From: Prevotella sp. 885
GTDB lineage: Bacteria; Bacteroidota; Bacteroidia; Bacteroidales; Bacteroidaceae
Direction: 5' to 3'
Length of the DNA stretch: 42,643 nucleotides
NCBI RefSeq assembly: GCF_002265625.1
Contig: NZ_NOVE01000026.1
Coordinates: 1 to 42,643 of the forward strand
A program made the translations under genes and the position numbers. Of this stretch, positions 16,505 to 26,076 are shown piece after piece; position 1 is the first letter of the stretch, and each line of letters opens with the position of its first letter. Below the pieces are notes generated by a model. That model searched no databases, was not told where the DNA came from, and saw nothing but the letters and a program-made list of their open reading frames with translations.

Positions 16505-16719
16505 AAAGTGTTGTTCCTTATTTGCGGTTGCAAAGGTAGACATAATAAATCATTCCGCCAAATGTTTTTGAAGAAAAATTCATACTTTTATCAAAAAACT
16601 TTCATTTTTATTGATTCGCTCCTATTTACACATTAATATATATACCTAATTTTAGGTAAAACACACTATATAGCATAAAAAACGCAGTAAAGAATGTAGG
16701 CAAATCAAACAAATATGGA

Positions 16720-16727
16720 TAACTTTG
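16720..16727 (+). promoter_or_regulatory. -7 element of the ResB-CcsA fusion
   Basis: TAACTTTG at 16720-16727 matches TAnnTTTG; no clear -33 is seen. The leader would be about 40 bases. The rest of 16505-16769 is AT-rich without other signals. Confidence 0.5.
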
Positions 16728-16769
16728 CATTAAGCATACATCTAACAAAACATTAAATACAATATAAAA

Positions 16770-19058
16770 ATGACACGAACAATAAAAAAACTTGTGTTTT
16801 CGCTCTATACCATTGCTGTGGTGTGTATGGGTGCCGCCACAGTAATAGAGAAATACCAAGGCTCTGAATTTGTATCGGCACACATTTACGGCACGTGGTG
16901 GTTCGCGCTCGTATGGGCATTGTTAGCTGCCACTGCCACCGTCTATTTCCTCCGAAACCGCACGAAGTCATGGACGGGCATCACGCTCCATCTCTCGTTC
17001 CTCGTGATTCTCGCAGGAGCGTTCCTCACCCACATAAGCGCCGAACGGGGCATCATCCATCTGCGCCTCGGCGAGACCACCGACCGCTACACCGTCTTTA
17101 CTGACGGCACGAACGCAAGCAGCGAGAGCCTGCCGTTCCAGATACGCCTCAATAAGTTCAGCATACAGTATCATCCCGGCACGGACGCCGTGGAGGACTA
17201 CGTGTCGCAGTTCAGCATCACGAAGGACGGACAGACCGTGCAAGGACAGGTATCGATGAACCGTATATTCACTTGCGGCGACATGCGCCTCTATCAGGCT
17301 TCGTACGACAGCGACGAACGGGGCGTCTCACTCGCCACCAATTCTGACCCCTTCGGCATCCCCGTCACCTACACCGGCTATGCCCTACTTTTCCTTTCCC
17401 TCATCCTCATGCTCTTCGATCCGCGCGGAGCTTACCGCGCCCTGCTCCGAAGCGAGCATCTCCGCAAGGGAGCGCTCCTCACTGTCATGGCTGTAGCTAC
17501 GTTCTTCGGTAGCACCGCCTCTGCTGCAGACCATACGCCCCACGCCCTGCCCGAAAAGACAGCAGAGAAGTTCGGCGAGCTGTTCATCCTCCACAACAAC
17601 CGCATCTGCCCCATGCAGACCTTCGCCATCGATTTCACCAAGAAACTCTACGGAGCACGATCCTACAAAGGACTGACAGCCGAGCAGGTGCTCACGGGAT
17701 GGATATTCTGGGGAGAGGAATGGATGAATGAGCCTATAATAAAGGTGAAGAGTGGCGATCTGAAGCAGACACTCCAGCTGCCCGACTACGTTTCGGCAGG
17801 GTTCTTCTTCGATAAGGATATGGGCGGATACACGCTCGGTCCGTACGTCAAGGAGTATTACGAGGGCAATAAGGACAAGTTCCATACTCAGGCGTCCGCC
17901 CTTGACGAGCGCATACAGCTGGTAATGGACCTCCGTCGCGGCACCCTCCTCAAGATATTCCCCATAAAGTCTGACAATGGAAAGACGGCTTGGTACGCAC
18001 CCACAGCCGACCTGCCGTCGTCCCTCGACTACAAAGAGCGGAGCTACATACAGTACGTCTTCACCCTGCTCTACGACTATGCAGAAGCCAACCGCCAGGA
18101 CAGCATCTGCCATACGCTTGACAAGATGCAGGCATTGCAGATTAAGAACGGCGGAGCTTCCATCCCGTCAGAGAAGCAGACCACGGCGGAGCGTACATAC
18201 AACCGCATTCCCTTCGCCACCATCCTCTTCGTCCTGTGCCTCACGATGGGCGTCCTCTCGTTCCTCTACACCGTGACGCGCATCTGCCGCCAATGCCGCC
18301 TCGAGAGCAACCACGACCCACGCGCCACAAAATGCAGACGCTCCGACATCATCGTAAGACGCTTCTCACGAACTGTCATGGCAGCAGCCTTCGTCTCACT
18401 CACCTACTGTGAGTGTCTGCGCTGGACCATAAGCGGCACCATACCTATGGCAAACGGCTATGAGACGATGCTCTTCGTGGCATGGACGGTCATGCTGCTC
18501 AGCCTCCTGCTCAGCTTCCGCTTCCCCATCATGCTCACATGCGGCTTCCTCATGTCGGGCTTCTTCCTGCTCGTCAGCCACATCAGCCAGATGGACCCGC
18601 AGATAACACACGTCATGCCTGTGCTCAATTCGCCACTGCTGAGCATACACGTCAGCATCATCATGATGGGCTTCGCGCTCCTGTCCCTGACGTTCATCAA
18701 TGCCATAACAGCCCTGACCGTGAAGCTGATAAACCGCGACGCAACCCGTCAGATGACCGCCCTGCAGAGCCTTTCGCTCCTTTTCCTCTATCCTGCCGCC
18801 ACCACACTCGGCATCGGCATCTTCGTCGGAGCCATCTGGGCAAACGTCTCGTGGGGCGAATACTGGGGATGGGACCCCAAGGAGGTATGGGCGCTTATTA
18901 CGTTCATGGTGTATGCAGCCGCCCTGCATCCCAAGACGCTGCCCGCTCTCAGACGTCCCGTGACGTTCCACGTGTTCATGCTCTTGGCATTCCTCACCAT
19001 CCTCATGACATACTTCGGTGTCAACTACATCCTTGGCGGCATGCATAGCTACGCATGA
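16770..19058 (+). CDS. Cytochrome c biogenesis ResB-CcsA fusion protein
   Basis: A 762-residue membrane protein joining the two System II cytochrome c synthase subunits. The N-terminal half is ResB-like: a transmembrane helix near residues 8-25, a second and third at ~45-75, then a long periplasmic part (~80-470). The C-terminal half is CcsA/CcmF-like with six or more helices and the haem-handling tryptophan motif WANVSWGEYWGWDPKEVWAL. It also has conserved histidines, for example in MLTCGFLMSGFFLLVSHISQ and the final YILGGMHSYA. Such fusions often accompany nrfHA nitrite reductase in Bacteroidota, but no cytochrome gene lies here. It attaches haem to CXXCH proteins outside the membrane. A terminator follows. 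Confidence 0.92.
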   Translation: MTRTIKKLVFSLYTIAVVCMGAATVIEKYQGSEFVSAHIYGTWWFALVWALLAATATVYFLRNRTKSWTGITLHLSFLVILAGAFLTHISAERGIIHLRLGETTDRYTVFTDGTNASSESLPFQIRLNKFSIQYHPGTDAVEDYVSQFSITKDGQTVQGQVSMNRIFTCGDMRLYQASYDSDERGVSLATNSDPFGIPVTYTGYALLFLSLILMLFDPRGAYRALLRSEHLRKGALLTVMAVATFFGSTASAADHTPHALPEKTAEKFGELFILHNNRICPMQTFAIDFTKKLYGARSYKGLTAEQVLTGWIFWGEEWMNEPIIKVKSGDLKQTLQLPDYVSAGFFFDKDMGGYTLGPYVKEYYEGNKDKFHTQASALDERIQLVMDLRRGTLLKIFPIKSDNGKTAWYAPTADLPSSLDYKERSYIQYVFTLLYDYAEANRQDSICHTLDKMQALQIKNGGASIPSEKQTTAERTYNRIPFATILFVLCLTMGVLSFLYTVTRICRQCRLESNHDPRATKCRRSDIIVRRFSRTVMAAAFVSLTYCECLRWTISGTIPMANGYETMLFVAWTVMLLSLLLSFRFPIMLTCGFLMSGFFLLVSHISQMDPQITHVMPVLNSPLLSIHVSIIMMGFALLSLTFINAITALTVKLINRDATRQMTALQSLSLLFLYPAATTLGIGIFVGAIWANVSWGEYWGWDPKEVWALITFMVYAAALHPKTLPALRRPVTFHVFMLLAFLTILMTYFGVNYILGGMHSYA

Positions 19059-19080
19059 CATTATTCTTATATACAATGCT

Positions 19081-19127
19081 AATCCCGGCAAAAACCAATC
19101 AGAAAATTGGTTTTGCCGGGATTTTTT
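19081..19127 (+). terminator. Terminator after ResB-CcsA, overlapping the next promoter
   Basis: AATCCCGGCAAAAACCAAT (19081-19099) pairs with ATTGGTTTTGCCGGGATT (19105-19122), with one bulged A, followed by a run of Ts. A candidate -33 TTG for the fucosidase lies within the second arm. Confidence 0.85.
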
Positions 19128-19138
19128 GATTAATTTTG
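19107..19138 (+). promoter_or_regulatory. Promoter of the GH29 gene
   Basis: TAATTTTG at 19131-19138 with TTG at 19107-19109, 21 bases upstream and inside the upstream terminator stem. The leader to the ATG at 19159 would be about 17 bases. Confidence 0.55.
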
Positions 19139-19158
19139 CAAACATACAAACACGAATC

Positions 19159-21063
19159 ATGACACAAATCAAAAAAAACAGTATCATTGCTGCAGCATTT
19201 GCCATCGCCGCAGCCACTTCTCTTACAGCCAATGCACAGAAACAGACGGCTGCGCCAGCTCCCATTCTCCCTCTTCCTGAGCAGAAACAGATTGACTGGC
19301 AGAAGATGGAGACATACGCCTTCATCCACTTCGGTCTCAACACCTTCAACGACCGCGAATGGGGATATGGCGACTCAGACCCCAAGACATTCAATCCCAC
19401 ACGCCTCGACTGCGAGCAGTGGGCACGCACCCTCGTGGCTTCGGGCATGAAAGGCGTAATCCTCACCGCCAAGCACCACGACGGATTCTGCCTGTGGCCG
19501 TTCGAAGGCAACGACTATAACATAAGCCAATCACCCTATAAGGACGGCAAGGGCAACATCGTACGCGAACTTTCAGATGCCTGCAAGAAGTACGGACTGA
19601 AGTTCGCCGTCTATCTCTCGCCATGGGACCGCTCACGTGCCGACTATGCCACACCAGGCTACCTGCCCTACTTCTACTCTCAGCTCCGCGACCTGCTCAC
19701 CAATTACGGCGACGTCTTCGAAGTATGGTTTGACGGCGCCAACGGTGGCGACGGCTATTACGGCGGCGCTTGCGACTCACGCACCATCGACCGCAAGAAC
19801 TACTATAACTATCCGCGCATCTTCGAGATTCTGGACAGCATACAGCCGCAGGCAGTGGTCTTCGGCGACGGCGGACCCGGATGCAGATGGGTTGGCAACG
19901 AGAAGGGATTCGCTGGCGAAACCAACTGGGCTTTCCTACGCAAGGGCGAGGTTTATCCCGGATACCCGAAGTACAAAGAACTGCAGTACGGACATGCCGA
20001 CGGCAATCAGTGGACACCGGCAGAGTGCGACGTATCCATCCGTCCGGGATGGTTCTATCATCCCGAGGAAGACGGAAAGGTGAAGTCGCCTGACCAGCTG
20101 GTCGACCTCTACTATCGCAGCGTAGGCCACAACGCCACTCTCCTGCTCAACTTCCCCGTTGACCGTGACGGCCTCATCCATCCCGTCGACTCAGCCAACG
20201 CCGTACGTTTCCACAAGATCATAGAGCGCGAGCTCTCTCATAACCTCGTGGCAGGCATGAAGCCGAAGGTAAGCAATGAGCGCGGAGCTGAGTTTGCGGC
20301 AAAGGCCCTCACCGACAATTCGTGGGACACATACTGGGCAACAGCCGACGGAGTGACCACAGCTGACATTACATTCTCCTTCAAGAAGCCGCAGAAGATC
20401 AACCGCATCATGCTGCAGGAGTATATCCCCCTCGGACAGCGCGTAAAGAAGTTCGTGGTGGAATATCTTGACGGCAAGCAATGGAAGCCGGTAAGCCAGA
20501 ACGAGGAGACCACCACCATCGGATACAAGCGCCTCCTCCGCTTCCTCACCGTAGAGACCAAGGGCGTGCGTGTGCGCATCCTCGACTCACGCGGACCCAT
20601 CTGCCTCAACAACGTGGGCGTGTTCTTCGGAGGCGACGACGCACAGCTGACATGGAGCCCCACGTCAGAAGCCATCAAATCGCTGCCGTTCTCGCTCGTA
20701 GGCATCAGCGAGGCTGAGCAGACTAAGGCCACCGACCGCGACCCGCAGACCGTGCTCTTCACCACCTCTAAGGAACTGATCATCGACCTCGGCAAGAACA
20801 CAGAGGTGTCACAATTGCTCTATTTCCCCGACCAGAGCGACGCTCACCGCGGCCTCATCCATTCCTACACCATCTCGGCATGTGACGCCAAGGGCAACGT
20901 CATAAAGACGCTGAAGTCTGACGAGTTCTCGAACATCCAGAACAACCCCATCCTTCAGACCGTCACCTTCCCCGCCACCACCACCCGCTTCCTCAAACTG
21001 AGCGCTGACCGCATGGTAAAGGATGGCGAGCAGATAGGAATAGCTGAGCTTGGCGTGAAGTAA
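19159..21063 (+). CDS. Alpha-L-fucosidase (GH29) with F5/8C-type domain
   Basis: A secreted retaining glycosidase of 634 residues that removes alpha-L-fucose. The signal peptide is MTQIKKNSIIAAAFAIAAATSLTANA. The GH29 barrel shows YAFIHFGLNTFNDREWGYGD, GVILTAKHHDGFCLWPF and the nucleophile region EVWFDG with Asp192. The C-terminal part (from about 360) has a discoidin-type (F5/8C) beta-sandwich, and a second one may follow. A longer frame opens at 19018 but the promoter and signal peptide fix the start at 19159. It ends 204 bases before the SusC start, with a terminator between. The linkage cleaved cannot be told from sequence alone. Confidence 0.93.
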   Translation: MTQIKKNSIIAAAFAIAAATSLTANAQKQTAAPAPILPLPEQKQIDWQKMETYAFIHFGLNTFNDREWGYGDSDPKTFNPTRLDCEQWARTLVASGMKGVILTAKHHDGFCLWPFEGNDYNISQSPYKDGKGNIVRELSDACKKYGLKFAVYLSPWDRSRADYATPGYLPYFYSQLRDLLTNYGDVFEVWFDGANGGDGYYGGACDSRTIDRKNYYNYPRIFEILDSIQPQAVVFGDGGPGCRWVGNEKGFAGETNWAFLRKGEVYPGYPKYKELQYGHADGNQWTPAECDVSIRPGWFYHPEEDGKVKSPDQLVDLYYRSVGHNATLLLNFPVDRDGLIHPVDSANAVRFHKIIERELSHNLVAGMKPKVSNERGAEFAAKALTDNSWDTYWATADGVTTADITFSFKKPQKINRIMLQEYIPLGQRVKKFVVEYLDGKQWKPVSQNEETTTIGYKRLLRFLTVETKGVRVRILDSRGPICLNNVGVFFGGDDAQLTWSPTSEAIKSLPFSLVGISEAEQTKATDRDPQTVLFTTSKELIIDLGKNTEVSQLLYFPDQSDAHRGLIHSYTISACDAKGNVIKTLKSDEFSNIQNNPILQTVTFPATTTRFLKLSADRMVKDGEQIGIAELGVK

Positions 21064-21091
21064 CAAGACATTCAATAACAACCACTCATAG

Positions 21092-21134
21092 GGTCTGACC
21101 TACGACAGAAAGTCGTCCGTCAGACCTTTTTTTT
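21092..21134 (+). terminator. Terminator after the fucosidase
   Basis: GGTCTGAC (21092-21099) pairs with GTCAGACC (21119-21126); an inner ACGAC/GTCGT pair extends it, and eight Ts follow. It separates the GH29 gene from susC/susD. Confidence 0.9.
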
Positions 21135-21223
21135 GGCAGTATTGTGAAACAAAAGACCATCTTTTGCATTAAAAATGAAACATTATATCACGATGATGTA
21201 ACATAATTGTAATAAAAAATGTC

Positions 21224-21231
21224 TATCTTTG
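21224..21231 (+). promoter_or_regulatory. -7 element of susC-susD
   Basis: TATCTTTG at 21224-21231 matches the consensus; a TTG at 21207-21209 is closer than ideal. It lies inside an open frame from 21219, so the first usable start codon is 21267. Confidence 0.6.
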
Positions 21232-21266
21232 CATCCGAAACAATTGATAACCATAAAGTTTTAAGA

Positions 21267-24200
21267 ATGGATTTTAGCAAACAAGCACTGTTTATGCTAA
21301 TGCTGACAGGCGGCACACTCAACTGTCTGCCAGCAGCAGCCACTAAGACGGACGTCTTGGAAACAATAAAAGATCTGATGCAAGTAAACGGAAAAGTGGT
21401 GGACGAGAAAGGCGACGCCATTATCGGAGCAACGGTAGCCGTGGACGGCACCAGTCTCAAGACCATTACCGACGTGGAAGGCAACTTCACTTTGCCGAAC
21501 GTGAGGCGCGGAGCCATGATGTCAGTATCGTACATCGGCTACGAGCGCACCTTCGTAAAGGCGGCAAAGGATGTCAGCATAGAACTCAAGCAAGACGACC
21601 ATCAGCTTAAGGAAGTGGTGGTCGTAGGCTACGGTCGCATGCAACGCAAGGACATAACCTCATCAATCACGACTGTCAATTCGGACGACCTCAACAAGGG
21701 TGTCTTCACCACACCTGCCGAGATGCTGCAAGGCAAGGTGCCCGGTCTTACGGTAACGACAAGCAGCAACCCTAACGAACCAAATTCATCGGTCATACTT
21801 CGCGGTGCATCCACATTGCGCGAAGGCGATGCCATGCAACCTTATTATATAGTGGACGGCATTCCGGGCGCTGACCTCTCACTCGTCGCCGCTGACGACA
21901 TTGAGAGCATTGACGTGCTGCGCGACGCCACAGCCACAGCCATCTACGGATCGAAGGCAGCCAACGGCGTGATTATCGTCACCACGAAGAAAGGCAAGCG
22001 CGGCTCGGCACATGTCAGCTACAACGGATATGTGGCTATAGACAATGTGGCTAAGGACATAAAGCTGGCCACTGCCGACGACCTCCGAAACTACGCCAAA
22101 GCCAACAACTTCACGCTGCCCAGCGACGAAGGTGCCAATACAGACTGGCAGAAGCAGGTGGAACGCACGGGCATCTCGCACAGCCACAACCTTGCGGTGA
22201 GCGGAGGCAACGACAGATCGAACTATAACGTCAGCCTCAACTACGTTGACCGACAGGGCATCATACGCAATACGGACAACAAGACCTTCGGCGCTCGTGC
22301 CATGGCACAGTCGAGGGTGCTCAAGGACCACCTCACGCTGGCACTCGGCATTAACGCCAACCAGACCACAGCAGAGGGTGTGGTGAACGGCATAAAGGGC
22401 ATGAGCGTAACGGACGCCATGGTCTATTACTCGCCGCTGCAGCCGGTCAGAAACGCGGACGGCAGCTGGTTCGGATCTACGTCCGTGACCAACTACTTCA
22501 ACCCCGTATCAATGATCAATGAGGACACGCAGAAGAACGTCTACAAAAGAATGCAGATAACGGGTAAGGCTGACCTCAGAATCATAGACGGACTGACGCT
22601 GAGCGCCAACTATTCGTACATGGCTGACCAGAACACATACAGCCAATATCACTCCACCAAGTCACAGATAGTGAACACTAACGGACAAGCCACACGCAAC
22701 ACATACCAGAACAACAAGAGCGTCTTCGAGCTTTATGGCAACTACGACACCACCATAGCCAAGATGCACCGACTGGGAGTGATGCTCGGCTACTCATGGG
22801 AGGAGAACAACAACAATGACGGATTCGGACTTACAGTAAAAGACTTCTATAACGACAACCTGAAATGGTATAACCTGTCATACGCCAACAGCATCGACGG
22901 CATGGACGCCGTGGAGAGCGGAGCAGAATCGACGCTACGTATGATATCGTTCTTCGGCAGACTTAACTATTCTTTCAACTCGAAGTATAACCTTCAAGCC
23001 ACAGTACGTCGCGACGGTTCGTCAGCCTTCGGCAAGAACAACCGTTGGGGCACATTCCCTTCTGTATCAGCAGCATGGCGCCTTTGCGAGGAGAACTTCG
23101 TGAAGAACCTCAACGTATTCAACGACCTCAAGCTTCGCGTGGGCTACGGAGTGAGCGGCAATTCGCAGGGCTTCGATGCCTACACAGCCATCCGTACTTA
23201 CGGTACGTCAGGATGGTTCTCGTACACCGACGCCAACGGTCAGACCTCTCAGAAGCACACGCTGGGAGCACTCAGCAACGCCAACCCCGACCTTAAGTGG
23301 GAACGCACGGGAATGTTCAATGTCGGACTGGACTTCAGTGTGCTCAACAACCGCCTCTCGGGTACCATCGAATACTACGACAAGCGCACAAGCGACCTTA
23401 TATACGACTATCCCGTGTCGACCAACCGCTATCCTTACGGACTGATGACTGCCAACGTGGGCGACATCAGCAACAAAGGCGTGGAGATAACCATCAATGC
23501 CATTCCCGTCAAGACGAAGGCATTCGAATGGAGCACCACTCTCAATCTCTCGCACAACAATAATATTGTTGAAAAACTTTCCAACGCCACATATTCCGTA
23601 AAATACATCGATGAGGCGTCACCTGAGCTCAGCGGCAACCACGGTGTGTACGTGCAGCGACTCATGGAAGGATGTCCGATAGGTCAGTTCTACACCTACG
23701 AATGGGCTGGATATGACGAGAACGGCACATCACAATACTACGTGCATGACGCCAATACAGGCGAGCGCACCGGCGAGACCACCATCGACCCGCAGGACAA
23801 GGACCGCACAAAGGTGGGAAGCGCACAGCCGAAGCTCACGCTCGGATGGAACAACACGCTGACCTACAATAACTGGTCGCTCAACATGTTCTTCCAGGGA
23901 GTGTTCGGCAATAAGGTGTTCAACGGACTGCGTGCGCAGGGCAACGCCATCACAATGCTGAGCCAGGGCAAGAACGTCTTCGCCGAGGCACTTACCGAAC
24001 AACGCTACGGCGACGTCAACTCGCAGAAACCGTCAGACCGTTACATCGAGAACGGCAGTTACCTGCGCCTCTCATCAATGACGCTGACATACAGATTCGG
24101 CAAGATTGGCGACTGGGTGAACAATCTCTCTGTCTATGCTACATGCAACAACGTCTTTACGTTGACAAGCTTTAAGGGCACCGACCCTGAAGTTAACCTC

Positions 24201-24287
24201 GGCGGACTGACACCGGGCATTGTATGGCGAAACAACTATTATCCCCGTACACGCACGTTCATGGTGGGCATGAAGGTGAACTTCTAA
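21267..24287 (+). CDS. SusC-family TonB-dependent outer-membrane receptor
   Basis: A 1006-residue importer for oligosaccharides, forming the channel of a SusCD pair. After a signal peptide (FSKQALFMLMLTGGTLNCLPAAA) comes a carboxypeptidase-like regulatory domain (VNGKVVDEKGDAIIGATVAV). A TonB plug follows (DITSSITTVNSDDLNKG and PAEMLQGKVPGLTV, with the SVILRGAST signature), then a long beta-barrel ending RTFMVGMKVNF. The ATG at 21267 is chosen because the -7 element lies upstream of it and within the longer frame from 21219. SusD follows 39 bases later. The substrate is not evident, though the fucosidase upstream suggests fucosylated glycans. Confidence 0.95.
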   Translation: MDFSKQALFMLMLTGGTLNCLPAAATKTDVLETIKDLMQVNGKVVDEKGDAIIGATVAVDGTSLKTITDVEGNFTLPNVRRGAMMSVSYIGYERTFVKAAKDVSIELKQDDHQLKEVVVVGYGRMQRKDITSSITTVNSDDLNKGVFTTPAEMLQGKVPGLTVTTSSNPNEPNSSVILRGASTLREGDAMQPYYIVDGIPGADLSLVAADDIESIDVLRDATATAIYGSKAANGVIIVTTKKGKRGSAHVSYNGYVAIDNVAKDIKLATADDLRNYAKANNFTLPSDEGANTDWQKQVERTGISHSHNLAVSGGNDRSNYNVSLNYVDRQGIIRNTDNKTFGARAMAQSRVLKDHLTLALGINANQTTAEGVVNGIKGMSVTDAMVYYSPLQPVRNADGSWFGSTSVTNYFNPVSMINEDTQKNVYKRMQITGKADLRIIDGLTLSANYSYMADQNTYSQYHSTKSQIVNTNGQATRNTYQNNKSVFELYGNYDTTIAKMHRLGVMLGYSWEENNNNDGFGLTVKDFYNDNLKWYNLSYANSIDGMDAVESGAESTLRMISFFGRLNYSFNSKYNLQATVRRDGSSAFGKNNRWGTFPSVSAAWRLCEENFVKNLNVFNDLKLRVGYGVSGNSQGFDAYTAIRTYGTSGWFSYTDANGQTSQKHTLGALSNANPDLKWERTGMFNVGLDFSVLNNRLSGTIEYYDKRTSDLIYDYPVSTNRYPYGLMTANVGDISNKGVEITINAIPVKTKAFEWSTTLNLSHNNNIVEKLSNATYSVKYIDEASPELSGNHGVYVQRLMEGCPIGQFYTYEWAGYDENGTSQYYVHDANTGERTGETTIDPQDKDRTKVGSAQPKLTLGWNNTLTYNNWSLNMFFQGVFGNKVFNGLRAQGNAITMLSQGKNVFAEALTEQRYGDVNSQKPSDRYIENGSYLRLSSMTLTYRFGKIGDWVNNLSVYATCNNVFTLTSFKGTDPEVNLGGLTPGIVWRNNYYPRTRTFMVGMKVNF

Positions 24288-24326
24288 ACGACAAAAGCAT
24301 ATAAACGGTATTAACGAAACAAGGCA

Positions 24327-25943
24327 ATGAAGAATATAATAAAAATGACATTGGCTGCGGCAGTGCTCGGCATTACAGCCAGTTGCACCGACCTGGACGT
24401 AGACGTGAAATCAAAATACACGGAATATCCCAATGATCCGGTTGCCATAGAGGGCAAGATGTCTGACGTCTACTACTCGTTCCGTCAGGCACTCGGCAAC
24501 AACTATAACCGCGTGCAGACCTTCTCTTCTGACGAAGCTACGGGCGTGTCCTTCGGCACAGACTACTTTGACAAGGGCGAGAACATCCATCCCTCCATCC
24601 ATAACTTCATGTCAGGCGACGACCCTGCAAACTATTGGACCGATCTGGCAAGCGGCATCACAAAGTGTAACAAGATTATAGAAGAATTTAAGGAGACTCC
24701 AAAGGTGGCAGCTCCTGCCCGCCTGATGCGCGCCTTCTATCACTTCATACTTATGGACAGCTACGGCGACGTGCCCGTGCTGGACCATCTGCCCGCTGAC
24801 AATGAGGCTGTGGTGCGCAGCCCGCGTAAGGAGGTGGCTGAGTTTATTGAGAAAGAGGTGAAGGAATGCCTGCCAGACCTCTCGGACAAGAACGACGCTT
24901 CCACCTACGGCAAGCCGAACAAATGGATGGCTGAGGCGCTGCTCGTCAAGCTGTATATAAACTGGGGAGTGTATACCTGTGGCGACGTTACCAAGTATGA
25001 CGTTGCCACAACAAAGAACAGCAAGCTGGACGAATGCGTGAAGTATTGCGACGACATCATCGGTAGCGGTCTGTTCAATCTGAACGACACGTACCGCAAG
25101 AAGTTTATGTTTGACAACGGTCCGCAGATAAAGGACTTCATCTACGCCATGCCTTACGACAAGGTAAGCGCACAGGGCTTGCTCTACGGTCGCTACCGCG
25201 CATTCCGCCGCATTGACGACGGCGACACACAGGGCTATTACGGCGGAAAGATGGGCAAGTCGTGCGCCGGCATTTGTGCCATGAACCCCGAATTTGCCGA
25301 CCTGTTCTGTCTTGAGGGCGACGACCGCAACGATGCCGTACTCAAAGGAAAAGTGTTCATACACGACGCCATAACCGGCGAGGAGACTGACAAGCCTTAC
25401 ATATATAAAGGCACTCAGCTGGAACTTACAAAGACCATAACCCTGCAGGAAGGCGGACTGGCTACGCTCAACTGTGGTGCTACGCCGGACGGATGGCGTC
25501 AGGGCTATCGCTCCATCAAGTTCTATCCTAACCCGAATGAGTATAGCGCATACAACCGCTATCAGAGTAACGACGTGCCAATCTTCCGCTTCGCCGACAT
25601 CATCCTCACAAAGGCAGAGGCTATAAAGCGCGGAGCCACCGCCACCAACGGCGACACCCCACAGTCGCTCTTCAATCAGATTCGCAGTTACGTGCATGCT
25701 CCCCTGCTCAACCACGATCCTTCGCTTCAGGAAATCCTCGACGAACGCGGTCGCGAATTCTTCGACGAGAACTGGCGCCGCAACGACATGATACGCTTCG
25801 GCACGTTCGAGAGCGAATACGGATTCCACAAACACAGCAATCCGGACGCACGCTTCGACAAGACATGCCGCATCCTGCCCGTCCCCGACGACATCCTCAA
25901 GGAGAATACCAACTGGGAACAGAATCCAGGATACAACAACTAA
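24327..25943 (+). CDS. SusD-family glycan-binding outer-membrane lipoprotein
   Basis: The lid partner of SusC, 538 residues. The lipoprotein signal ends ITASC with Cys20 lipidated, followed by TDLDVDVKSKYTEYP. TPR-rich SusD segments are visible: ARLMRAFYHFILMDSYGDVPVLDHL, KWMAEALLVKLYINWGVYTCG, DVPIFRFADIILTKAEAIKRGA and the C-terminal LDERGREFFDENWRRNDMIRFG, ending LPVPDDILKENTNWEQNPGYNN. All are RagB/SusD hallmarks. It is co-transcribed with SusC, and a strong terminator follows. There is no regulator (SusR, HTCS or anti-sigma) beside this pair. Confidence 0.95.
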   Translation: MKNIIKMTLAAAVLGITASCTDLDVDVKSKYTEYPNDPVAIEGKMSDVYYSFRQALGNNYNRVQTFSSDEATGVSFGTDYFDKGENIHPSIHNFMSGDDPANYWTDLASGITKCNKIIEEFKETPKVAAPARLMRAFYHFILMDSYGDVPVLDHLPADNEAVVRSPRKEVAEFIEKEVKECLPDLSDKNDASTYGKPNKWMAEALLVKLYINWGVYTCGDVTKYDVATTKNSKLDECVKYCDDIIGSGLFNLNDTYRKKFMFDNGPQIKDFIYAMPYDKVSAQGLLYGRYRAFRRIDDGDTQGYYGGKMGKSCAGICAMNPEFADLFCLEGDDRNDAVLKGKVFIHDAITGEETDKPYIYKGTQLELTKTITLQEGGLATLNCGATPDGWRQGYRSIKFYPNPNEYSAYNRYQSNDVPIFRFADIILTKAEAIKRGATATNGDTPQSLFNQIRSYVHAPLLNHDPSLQEILDERGREFFDENWRRNDMIRFGTFESEYGFHKHSNPDARFDKTCRILPVPDDILKENTNWEQNPGYNN

Positions 25944-25965
25944 TAATACTGCTTAATTCTTTATC

Positions 25966-26007
25966 AAGCCATCTGCATAGCCAAAGCCAATGCAGATGGC
26001 TTTTTTT
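25966..26007 (+). terminator. Terminator after susC-susD
   Basis: AAGCCATCTGCAT (25966-25978) pairs with ATGCAGATGGCTT (25990-26002), followed by Ts. Confidence 0.9.
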
Positions 26008-26076
26008 ATATCCTTCTTCATCATGAGTTACTTTATAAAATAAAAAAAGATATGCTGATTAGTTACAGATTCTTCT

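Noticed and set aside
24612..25835. Long minus-strand frame opposite susD
   Set aside because: Shadow of a clear SusD gene; no signal, motif or promoter of its own.
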